A stretch of 13,773 nucleotides of DNA, taken from contig CAMNDR010000002.1 of the NCBI GenBank assembly GCA_946535685.1, positions 1 through 13,773 of the forward strand, written 5' to 3'. Shown one piece after another: positions 1 to 5,949 of this stretch. The first letter of the stretch is position 1. Each line of letters starts with the position of its first letter. The notes below the pieces were generated by a model. It was not told where the DNA came from. It searched no databases and saw nothing but the letters and a program-made list of their open reading frames with translations. Position numbers and translations under genes: made by a program. The DNA is from an uncultured Clostridia bacterium. GTDB lineage: Bacteria; Bacillota; Clostridia; Oscillospirales; Ruminococcaceae.

Positions 1-2
1 GC

Positions 3-974
3 GGTGTATTCATCGAGCGCTGGCTCGACCGCAGTGAAAAGCCCTTTTCCCGCCGCAACGGACAGGCGCTGCTTGTGTTCGGCGTGATGGCTGTCGGTAT
101 GGTGCTCGGCTATCTGCTGACCAAGGCGATGGCCAAGGACATCACCGCCGGCTATGAGGGTGCCTATTCCAACTATTCCGGCATGGACAAGTGGACGGAC
201 AATGCCCTGACCTTCCCGAGAGCATGGTTCTCGCTGCTCGGCGTTTCCATGGCTGAGGGCGACAAGCTCATGAGCGTGGACAGTGTCAAGGGGCTGCTGC
301 TCGTCATCACCGGCGTTTTGCTGCTGGTGCTCCCTGTTGCAGCGCTCTGCTGCTATCGCAGGATCGAGGATGTCAAGTTCCGGATCCTCATCATCACACA
401 CTGGCTTATGGTCATGCTCATCATGATGGGCTATATCCTGGGCAAGCTCTCCAATGCCAACTGGCGGCTTTCTCCGATCGTTGCCATGTCGGCGCTGGTG
501 TCGGTCGCATTCATCCGCTGGGCAGCCGGACAGGTTGATCTGAAGCGGCTGATGACGCTGGCAATGATCCCGATGATGATCGTCTGCACGGTGACGGCAG
601 TCAATATTCTGAAGATGCCGGCCAAAAATACGCAGGACAATCATCTTTACCGCTTTGCAGAGCAGCTTGAGGCAAAGAATCTGAGCTATGGCTATGCAAC
701 GTTCTGGAATGCCAACGGCCTGACGGTGGCATCGGATTCGAGTGTCAAGTGCCGTGCCGTTGTGATCGACGAAAGCGGCTATCGTCCGTATTATTATCAG
801 ACCTGCAGAAGCTGGTACAACAGCCAGCCCGGTCAGTCACAGTATTTCCTGCTGATGTCGCAGAGTGAGCGGGATATGGTCGTGAATGCCGGCAGTCCGA
901 TCGTGGACAGAAAAACACAGGAATTCTCGATCGACGGATATGTTGTCTGGGTATTCAACGAAAATATTTTCTGA
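3..974 (+). CDS. C-terminal part of a polytopic membrane protein (GT-C glycosyltransferase-like), 5' end outside window
   Basis: The frame is open from base 3 with no stop, so the gene begins before the window; a GTG at 75 lies inside a membrane segment and is not a credible start. About five hydrophobic segments are visible (roughly bases 66-134, 291-353, 381-443, 468-524, 549-614). A soluble C-terminal domain of about 115 residues follows (627-971), containing the motif YGYATFWNANGLTV and an aromatic-rich stretch. A membrane bundle followed by a small extracytoplasmic domain is typical of GT-C / family 39-like lipid-linked sugar transferases, and I recall the FWNAN-type motif from uncharacterised clostridial proteins of this kind. 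No catalytic acidic motif is visible because the N-terminal half is missing, so the substrate cannot be named. The membrane location is well supported; the enzyme class is inference. Confidence 0.6.
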   Translation, partial: GVFIERWLDRSEKPFSRRNGQALLVFGVMAVGMVLGYLLTKAMAKDITAGYEGAYSNYSGMDKWTDNALTFPRAWFSLLGVSMAEGDKLMSVDSVKGLLLVITGVLLLVLPVAALCCYRRIEDVKFRILIITHWLMVMLIMMGYILGKLSNANWRLSPIVAMSALVSVAFIRWAAGQVDLKRLMTLAMIPMMIVCTVTAVNILKMPAKNTQDNHLYRFAEQLEAKNLSYGYATFWNANGLTVASDSSVKCRAVVIDESGYRPYYYQTCRSWYNSQPGQSQYFLLMSQSERDMVVNAGSPIVDRKTQEFSIDGYVVWVFNENIF

Positions 975-980
975 TACAAT

Positions 981-1007
981 TGCTCCCCGGCGAAAACCGG
1001 GGAGCTT
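981..1007 (+). repeat. 27-bp hairpin repeat, copy 1
   Basis: The arms GCTCCCCGG (982-990) and CCGGGGAGC (997-1005) form a perfect 9-bp stem with loop CGAAAA, 7 nt after the stop codon of the membrane-protein gene. No clear T-run follows, so it is at best a weak terminator or an mRNA 3'-end stabiliser. An identical 27-bp copy lies at 1170-1196. Confidence 0.8.
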
Positions 1008-1040
1008 CAGCTTGTCGATAAAGTTCGTTTTCTGATGCAG

Positions 1041-1164
1041 GCCGCCCCCTCCGCCGCCATTCGGCGGCACCTCCCCCGTTGGGGGAGGTCTATATTGCGG
1101 GGGCTTCGCCCCTGCACCCTGATCGGGGCTGCCGCCCCGAACCCTGCAAACCACTTTTTTGACA
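1041..1164 (+). repeat. Intergenic palindromic element with four GC-rich hairpins (REP/MITE-like)
   Basis: Four hairpins follow one another: GCCGCC/GGCGGC (1053-1068), ACCTCCCCC/GGGGGAGGT (1069-1089), GGGGC-TTC-GCCCC extended to 8 bp (1097-1115), and TCGGGGC/GCCCCGA (1123-1140). The element ends in an A/T-rich tail with TTGACA at 1159-1164. It has no coding potential of its own. A second element at 5835-5926 has three hairpins of the same type in the same order, so this looks like a dispersed family. The boundaries are approximate. Confidence 0.65.
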
Positions 1165-1169
1165 GTATG

Positions 1170-1196
1170 TGCTCCCCGGCGAAAACCGGGGAGCTT
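1170..1196 (+). repeat. 27-bp hairpin repeat, copy 2
   Basis: This is an exact second copy of the hairpin at 981-1007 (stem arms 1171-1179 and 1186-1194, loop CGAAAA). It lies 51 nt upstream of the sigma-factor start. The two copies bracket the palindromic element at 1041-1164. Confidence 0.8.
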
Positions 1197-1246
1197 GTCA
1201 TATTCCGCTATAGAATCCGTCTTATCAGACAGGGGAGGTGCGCAGT

Positions 1247-1807
1247 ATGGAGGAACAAGAGATCATCGGACTGTTCTGGAGGCGGGATGAGCGGGCGATC
1301 ACAGAAGCAGAAAAGGCCTGCGGGAGCTACTGCTTTTCCATCGCCGAGAACATCCTGCACAGCCGCGAGGATGCCGAGGAATGCGTCAGTGATACCTGGC
1401 TGCGTGCCTGGCAGTCCATTCCGCCGCAGCGTCCGGCAAGGCTGCGACTGTTTCTCGGACGCATTACCCGGAATATCGCATTTGACCGCTACCGTGCCAG
1501 AAAAGCTGCCAAGCGGGGCGGCGGTGAGATGGAATCCGTGCTCGAGGAGCTGGAGGACTGCATCGCATCGCCGGAAACGGTCGAGCATACCTGCGACCAG
1601 CGGGAGCTGCAGCGGCTCATCAATGCCTTTCTGCGGGAGCTTCCCTACCGGGAGCGGCAGATCTTCCTGCAGCGGTATTACTATGCCGAACCGGTCAGCA
1701 AAATCGCTGCTGAATATGGGCTGACCGGGAATCATACGTCTGTCATCCTGAAGCGCACACGGGAACGGCTGCGCAAATATCTGCAACAGGAGGGATTCAT
1801 GGAATGA
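1247..1807 (+). CDS. ECF-type RNA polymerase sigma factor
   Basis: The 186-residue protein has the two-domain layout of extracytoplasmic-function sigma factors. A region-2-like part spans about residues 24-90 (DAEECVSDTWLRAWQSI, then FLGRITRNIAFDRYRARK, the usual core-binding and -10 recognition segment). A region-4-like helix-turn-helix spans about residues 125-180 (LPYRERQIFLQRYYY... VSKIAAEYGLT... VILKRTRERLRKYL). The ATG at 1247 is chosen because AGGGGAGG sits 8 nt upstream; the in-frame GTG at 1238 overlaps that site. The stop overlaps the next start by 4 bp (ATGA), so the pair is probably translationally coupled. The role is to direct polymerase to a small regulon, held inactive by its membrane partner. 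No promoter was recognised upstream. The regulon is unknown. Confidence 0.9.
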   Translation: MEEQEIIGLFWRRDERAITEAEKACGSYCFSIAENILHSREDAEECVSDTWLRAWQSIPPQRPARLRLFLGRITRNIAFDRYRARKAAKRGGGEMESVLEELEDCIASPETVEHTCDQRELQRLINAFLRELPYRERQIFLQRYYYAEPVSKIAAEYGLTGNHTSVILKRTRERLRKYLQQEGFME

Positions 1808-2634
1808 AGCGGGAGGATCTGTTTGAGGCCATCGGCGGGGCAGAGGATGATCTGCTGGAGGAAAATGTCGCCCCTGCCGGAAAAGCCGGGAAAACAAGCA
1901 ACATTCCGGCGCTGATCGGGATCGCCGCCTGCATTGCGATCGCAGTTTTCGGCGTTTCTTCCCTGCCGAAGGGGAAGCCGCTGCAGCCAGGCGAAGAGGT
2001 CGCGGAGATCCCGATGACCGAGACGGTCTATTATGATGCAGCGCCGGAACAAACAACAGAAAAGGCGGAGCTTTCCACAGAGAAAGGAACCATTGTGGAA
2101 AAGATGATCGAACCTGGGATGGATGTACCCTGTCCCGGCATCTGGTACGGCAGGGCGCTTGATTCGGATGCGGAGTATTTCTACAGCTTCCGGGAGGACG
2201 GCACCGGATGCAGATGGGATGCGAAAACCGGCGAAGCGACGGACTTTTCTTATACGGCAGCAGATTTTTTATCCGGGCTGTACGGCTGCATGCTGCATCT
2301 GCAGATCGGTGATGTGCAGCGGGATGTGAGCTTTGGCGGCAATCCGGGACACTACAGCCTGAGCTGGGATCCGGACGGCGCTTCGGAGAAGCTGCAGTAT
2401 ATTGCTGAAACGGAAGATGGCTTCCGGTTCTGTACGGATGCGGAGCTGTTTGAGATCGTGGGAAAAGCACACGGCCTGGATGGCTCTCCCTATGAGCTGG
2501 CGGAATTTGATCTTGTGCCGTCTGTGGAATTTCCGAAGGAAGTGATCTGCGTGACCGCCGGAGAACGGCGCGGCCGCTGGTACTACACCGTTGACCGCCT
2601 GACAGGGGAGATCCTCAGAAAACCGGAGCTATAA
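1804..2634 (+). CDS. Membrane-anchored anti-sigma-factor-like protein with extracytoplasmic domain
   Basis: The 276-residue protein is encoded with a 4-bp overlap after the ECF sigma gene. It has a short acidic cytoplasmic N-terminus (MKREDLFEAIGGAEDDLLEE), one transmembrane helix (about residues 34-54) and a 220-residue outside region. That region starts with a Thr/Glu-rich spacer (about 60-100), then a beta-rich domain beginning GIWYGRALDSDAEYFYSF with a DGTG turn. This pattern is reminiscent of lipocalin-like domains that occur in clostridial surface proteins. Five cysteines lie outside the membrane. Position and topology suggest that it sequesters the sigma factor until an external signal arrives; no zinc-binding HxxxCxxC anti-sigma motif is present, so the mechanism is unknown. 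A strong terminator follows directly. Confidence 0.65.
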   Translation: MKREDLFEAIGGAEDDLLEENVAPAGKAGKTSNIPALIGIAACIAIAVFGVSSLPKGKPLQPGEEVAEIPMTETVYYDAAPEQTTEKAELSTEKGTIVEKMIEPGMDVPCPGIWYGRALDSDAEYFYSFREDGTGCRWDAKTGEATDFSYTAADFLSGLYGCMLHLQIGDVQRDVSFGGNPGHYSLSWDPDGASEKLQYIAETEDGFRFCTDAELFEIVGKAHGLDGSPYELAEFDLVPSVEFPKEVICVTAGERRGRWYYTVDRLTGEILRKPEL

Positions 2635-2679
2635 CAAAAAGAACCTCTGCTGATCAAAGCAGGGGTTCTTCTGTTTTTT
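2634..2679. terminator. Bidirectional intrinsic terminator between convergent genes
   Basis: A 12-bp stem (AAGAACCTCTGC at 2639-2650 with GCAGGGGTTCTT at 2659-2670, one G-U pair) has an 8-nt loop. TTTTTT lies on its right and an A-run on its left, which gives a T-tract on the minus strand. It can therefore end both the sigma/anti-sigma transcript and the oppositely transcribed lipoprotein gene. Confidence 0.9.
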
Positions 2680-2686
2680 GAAATCC

Positions 2687-3439
2687 TCATCCAGTGATCT
2701 TGACACCGCCGTCTGTCCAGGTCACGCCGCCTTTCTCTGCGGCATAATCGGTCGAGCCGTCGTTCCAGACATCACCCTTGTCGGCAAGAGACGTGTCCGC
2801 ATATGTGACGGTATAGGTATCACCGGGCTTTGCGTCCATCGGCAGTTTGAGCTCGACTTCGAGGAGCGAGCCGATCTTATCGTACACAGAAGCCGTTGTC
2901 CAGGCGGTCCAGAGAAAATGCTGTTCTGCGTTTTCCACATGCACGGTCTGGAATTTGCAATTCTCACTGTCAGCAGTGAACGTACATTTCGGGTCGATGT
3001 GCAGTCCCCACTCCGAATAGATGATGCCCGGATTCTTGTCGAGGGTCACGATCAGAGGAACCTTGTAATCCTGTGCTTTGAGCTCATCCATCGTGATGCT
3101 GACCGTTTCCACCGTCACATGGAGCTTGCCGCTGTTGGCAGGCGGTACGACGGGCGTATCGGGCATCTTCTGGTCATCCCCTTCAGCGACCGGCACATAG
3201 GGAATACCGCTGTCGCCGACACTTGCTTCCGAGGAAACAGCATCCGGATCCTGTGCATTGCCTTCTGCAGAGGACTGCCCTTCCTGCGGATCCTGCGCAT
3301 TGCCCTGCTGGGAAGCAGCATTGTTTTCTGCAGTGGCATCTGCCGCAGAGGAGTTTCCCTGCGCCGGCTTTTTACCGCAGCCGGCAAGCATGGAAAATGC
3401 TAATAAACAGGCGAATATGGCGGAAATTCTGCGCTTCAT
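2687..3439 (-). CDS. Secreted lipoprotein with low-complexity linker and cohesin-like C-terminal domain
   Basis: The 250-residue product has a signal peptide with lipobox (MKRRISAIFACLLAFSMLAGC), so it should be lipidated at Cys21 and held on the outer face of the membrane. Residues 24-75 form an Asn/Gln/Ser/Ala-rich linker with the hexapeptide GNAQDP twice. Residues about 95-250 form a beta-rich domain with features I associate with cohesins or cohesin-like modules of ruminococci: VPLIVTLDKNPGI, EWGLHID, and GSLLEVELKLPMDAKPGDTY. This is pattern recognition, not an alignment. The ATG at 3439 is chosen over one 14 codons upstream because it follows AAGGAG by 9 nt and starts the signal peptide. 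It lies 13 nt after nadC, and its ribosome site overlaps the nadC stop, so it is probably co-transcribed. The function is unproven. Confidence 0.7.
   Translation of the reverse strand: MKRRISAIFACLLAFSMLAGCGKKPAQGNSSAADATAENNAASQQGNAQDPQEGQSSAEGNAQDPDAVSSEASVGDSGIPYVPVAEGDDQKMPDTPVVPPANSGKLHVTVETVSITMDELKAQDYKVPLIVTLDKNPGIIYSEWGLHIDPKCTFTADSENCKFQTVHVENAEQHFLWTAWTTASVYDKIGSLLEVELKLPMDAKPGDTYTVTYADTSLADKGDVWNDGSTDYAAEKGGVTWTDGGVKITG
3246..3304 (-). repeat. Imperfect 42-bp duplication in the lipoprotein linker
   Basis: The 17-mer beginning GGATCCTG recurs at 3246-3262 and 3288-3304 with one mismatch. This duplicates the GNAQDP-containing 14-residue segment of the linker and looks like a local linker expansion. 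Confidence 0.7.
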
Positions 3440-3452
3440 GGTATCCAACTCC

Positions 3453-4349
3453 TTACTTGTCAAAACGCATGGAAATATCAAAGCAGATCACGGAATGTGT
3501 CAGCGCACCGAGCGAGATGATGTCCACGCCGGTTGCTGCGACCTGAGCGATATTGGCGGATGTGATGTTGCCGGAGGCTTCGAGCATGGCTCTGCCTGCG
3601 GTGATCTCCACCGCTTTTTTCATGTCCTCGCAGCTCATGTTGTCGAGCATGATGATCTCGCAGCCGACTGCAAGCGCCTCCTGCAGTTCATCTAAATTGC
3701 GCACCTCGACCTCGATCTTGGTCATGTGACCGATCTTTTTGCGCAGTGCTGTCACAGCGGGCGTGATGCCGCCGTAGACATCAATGTGATTGTCCTTGAG
3801 CATGGCGCCCTCAGAGAGATTGTAGCGGTGATTGTAGCCGCCGCCGACTGTCACGGCATATTTCTGCAGCCGGCGCAGACCGGGCAGCGTCTTGCGGGTA
3901 TCCGTGATCTTGGCATTGGTGCCCTGTACGAGCTCCACGCAGCGATTTGTAGCCGTGGCAATGCCCGACATGTGCTGCAGGATGTTCAGCGCCGTGCGCT
4001 CACCCTTCAGGAGCGTCTTGGTGTCGCCCTCCATCCGTGCGATGATGTCGCCCTTCTTCACCTCGGATCCATCCGTCAGACAGTCGGAAAAGACAACCCC
4101 GCCGACCTTTGCGCCCATGGCGCATTGGGAGGCACCTGCCAGCGGGGGCACCCCGCCGCCGCCGACCAGCTCGAAGACCCGCTTTGCGATGTCGATGCCG
4201 CAGAGAATGCCGTTGTCCTTGGCGATATAATAAGCGGATGACGTATGCCCGTCCGGGAGGAGATAATCTGTCGTCACATCGACATAATGGATGTCCTCCT
4301 CTAGTGCGGTATTGATGATCTGGTCTACATAGCTTTGCAGAAGCTGCAT
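3453..4349 (-). CDS. nadC: Nicotinate-nucleotide pyrophosphorylase (carboxylating), quinolinate phosphoribosyltransferase
   Basis: NadC converts quinolinate and PRPP to nicotinate mononucleotide, CO2 and pyrophosphate in de novo NAD synthesis. Family landmarks are all present in the 298 residues: GERTALN (Arg118), DTRKTLPGLR (Arg152, Lys153), GGGYNHRYNL (His174, Arg175), MLKDNH (Lys185), EVEV (Glu214), IIMLDN (Asp236), EASGNI and SLGALTHS. The start at 4349 follows GGGAG in the end of nadB, leaving a 1-nt gap between the nadB stop and this ATG. One oddity stands out: residues 63-82 are about 20 extra residues (GGGGVPPL... AMGAKV) between the N-terminal VFELV and the VVFSDCLTDG segment. Without them the spacing to GERTALN matches other NadC proteins. 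The extra DNA is palindromic and bounded by direct repeats. All catalytic residues are intact, so the enzyme is probably active. Confidence 0.95.
   Translation of the reverse strand: MQLLQSYVDQIINTALEEDIHYVDVTTDYLLPDGHTSSAYYIAKDNGILCGIDIAKRVFELVGGGGVPPLAGASQCAMGAKVGGVVFSDCLTDGSEVKKGDIIARMEGDTKTLLKGERTALNILQHMSGIATATNRCVELVQGTNAKITDTRKTLPGLRRLQKYAVTVGGGYNHRYNLSEGAMLKDNHIDVYGGITPAVTALRKKIGHMTKIEVEVRNLDELQEALAVGCEIIMLDNMSCEDMKKAVEITAGRAMLEASGNITSANIAQVAATGVDIISLGALTHSVICFDISMRFDK
4099..4167 (-). repeat. 60-bp palindromic in-frame insertion inside nadC with 9-bp direct repeats
   Basis: CCGCCGACC occurs at 4099-4107 and again at 4159-4167, exactly 60 bp apart. Between the copies are two hairpins, TGCGCC-CAT-GGCGCA (4110-4124) and GCGGGG-GCA-CCCCGC (4142-4156). 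Removing one 60-bp unit leaves the NadC reading frame intact and restores normal family spacing. The GGCACCT and GCGGGGGC strings also occur in the intergenic element at 1041-1164, which hints at kinship with that repeat family. Confidence 0.65.
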
Positions 4350-4350
4350 A

Positions 4351-5817
4351 TTAAACTCCCTTCTCCTCGATCATTGCCTCATTCAGGATGAGAAATGCGA
4401 TGGTTGCCGTGGAGCGTGCCTCCACATAGTCGGAATTGATCTTATAATTGCCGTCCTCCAGCTCGTGCAGGATCTCGCAGACCTTGGAAAAATTGCTCTG
4501 GATCTTCTCGGCATCGGGCTTGACAAAGTAGCTCTCCTGCAGGATATGCCGCAGACTTGTGCGGATGCCGTGCGGGACGGGCTCTGCGCCCTCATGCAGA
4601 TCAAACTGCACCTCTTCAAAGCGCTTTTCGGCATTGTGCTGCATTTTCTTTGCAATATCCTCGGCAGCATGGCGGGAAAATACCAGCGCTTCGAGCAGCG
4701 AATTGCTGGCAAGGCGGTTATTGCCGTGAACGCCCGTATGCGAGCACTCACCGCAGGCATACAGCCCCGGCACTCTGGTGCGGGAATGCGGATCGACCTG
4801 GATGCCGCCCATCAGGTAATGCTGACAGGGATAGATCGGAATGCGGTCCTTCGTCATGTCATAGCCCTGGTCAAGCAGATTCTTGTAGATCATCGGGAAG
4901 CGGTTCTTGACTTCCTCAGGATCCTTGTGGGAAATGTCAAGGTAGAAGTCATCCGACCCCGTCCGTCTGCTTTCGAGCACGATGGCGTTGGATACGACAT
5001 CACGGGGCGCAAGTTCCAGACGGTCATCATAGCGCTGCATGAAGCGCTCACCGTCACAGTTGAGCAGGTACGCACCCTCGCCCCGGACTGCCTCGGAGAT
5101 GAGGAAGCATTCACGGGTGTGGCGGTTGTTGAAGGCGGTCGGATGGAACTGGATCAGGCTCAGTCCCCGGATCATAGCGCCCATGTTATAGGCGAACATG
5201 ATGCCGTCACCGGTCGCAATGGCGGAGTTGGTCGTGAATTCATAAACCCGCCCGATGCCGCCGGTCGCCATAACGAAATAATGGGAATTGGCTGTCTCAT
5301 AGACACCTTCATGCAGCAGGAGCGCCGCAAAGCCTGTTTTTGTCTTTTTCACATCACACAGCAGCGTATTTTCCCGGATATCGACATTCGGGAGCGTCTG
5401 CACATAGGCAAGCAGCTTGTCAGCGATCTCCTTGCCGGTCGCATCCTTGTGATGGAAGATGCGCCGTCTGCTATGGCCGCCTTCGAGGGTGCGGTGATAG
5501 TCGCCGTTCTCCATCTTGTCGAAATCCACGCCAAGCTCGATGATGCGGCCGATGTCCTGCGCCGCTTCCTCCACGAGCATGTGGACGGTCTTGTGGTTGT
5601 TCTGGAAGCCGCCTGCGATATAGGTGTCGTTCTCATGCAGACTGGTCTTGTCCTCCGGCGAATTGTACACGCCGGCAATGCCGCCCTGTGCCAGTGCCGT
5701 GTTGCACAGGCCGAGCTCCCGCTTGGTCAGCAGGAGGATCTTTGCGTCCGCCGGAAGATTGATCGCCGCATACAGACCTGCTGCGCCGGCACCGGCGATA
5801 ATGACATCATAATTCAT
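4351..5817 (-). CDS. nadB: L-aspartate oxidase
   Basis: NadB oxidises L-aspartate to iminoaspartate, which NadA condenses with dihydroxyacetone phosphate to quinolinate. The 488-residue protein opens with an FAD-binding Rossmann motif (VIIAGAGAAGLYAAI, residues 6-20). It has the family segments ALAQGGIAG (41-49), HSRRRIFHHKDATG (115-128), LIQFHPTAF (221-229, His225), PRDVVSNAI (Arg272), CQHYLMGGI (331-339) and GNNRLASNSLLEALVF (365-380), then a C-terminal helical domain. It is somewhat shorter than the roughly 530-540 residues of well-known homologues, mainly at the C-terminus. The ATG at 5817 is chosen because AAAAGGAG precedes it with proper spacing and the FAD motif starts at once; an open frame continues upstream but runs through the palindromic repeat. 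nadC follows after 1 nt. nadA is not in the window. Confidence 0.95.
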   Translation of the reverse strand: MNYDVIIAGAGAAGLYAAINLPADAKILLLTKRELGLCNTALAQGGIAGVYNSPEDKTSLHENDTYIAGGFQNNHKTVHMLVEEAAQDIGRIIELGVDFDKMENGDYHRTLEGGHSRRRIFHHKDATGKEIADKLLAYVQTLPNVDIRENTLLCDVKKTKTGFAALLLHEGVYETANSHYFVMATGGIGRVYEFTTNSAIATGDGIMFAYNMGAMIRGLSLIQFHPTAFNNRHTRECFLISEAVRGEGAYLLNCDGERFMQRYDDRLELAPRDVVSNAIVLESRRTGSDDFYLDISHKDPEEVKNRFPMIYKNLLDQGYDMTKDRIPIYPCQHYLMGGIQVDPHSRTRVPGLYACGECSHTGVHGNNRLASNSLLEALVFSRHAAEDIAKKMQHNAEKRFEEVQFDLHEGAEPVPHGIRTSLRHILQESYFVKPDAEKIQSNFSKVCEILHELEDGNYKINSDYVEARSTATIAFLILNEAMIEEKGV

Positions 5818-5834
5818 GGATATTCTCCTTTTCT

Positions 5835-5926
5835 GCCGCCTTTCAGGCGGCTTAGGGGGCTTTGCCCCCTTGCCCCCACTGGGGCGCTGCCCCAGACCCC
5901 GCCCGCTTTGTAGCACAAAGCGGGGG
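5835..5926 (+). repeat. Second palindromic element with four hairpins between glgP and nadB
   Basis: The hairpins are GCCGCC/GGCGGC (5835-5851), AGGGGGC-TTT-GCCCCCT (5854-5870), CTGGGGC-GCT-GCCCCAG (5879-5895) and CCCGCTTTGT-AGC-ACAAAGCGGG (5902-5924). The first three match hairpins 1, 3 and 4 of the element at 1041-1164 in type, order and orientation. It fills most of the 132-bp glgP-nadB gap. No promoter was recognised in that gap and no T-tract follows the hairpins on the minus strand, so it may sit within a transcript as an mRNA-stability or attenuation element. Confidence 0.7.
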
Positions 5927-5949
5927 AAAAGCATCTTTGGGGTGATTTC

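Noticed and set aside
981..1007. Intrinsic terminator for the membrane-protein gene
   Set aside because: The stem is strong but no T-run follows, so I list it only as a hairpin repeat.
1159..1214. Possible sigma-gene promoter from TTGACA at 1159 or TATAGA at 1209
   Set aside because: TTGACA has no -10 box at 16-18 bp, and TATAGA has only CCGGGG at the -35 position, so neither is a convincing promoter.
1208..2470. Long minus-strand open frame opposite the sigma/anti-sigma genes
   Set aside because: It is rich in Arg, Pro and Ser as expected for the antisense of a GC-rich gene, has no ribosome site or known motif, and overlaps two well-supported genes.
5818..5934. N-terminal extension of nadB starting MLFPRFVLQS
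   Set aside because: It translates the hairpin repeat, lies upstream of a good ribosome site, and the FAD motif starts directly after the ATG at 5817.
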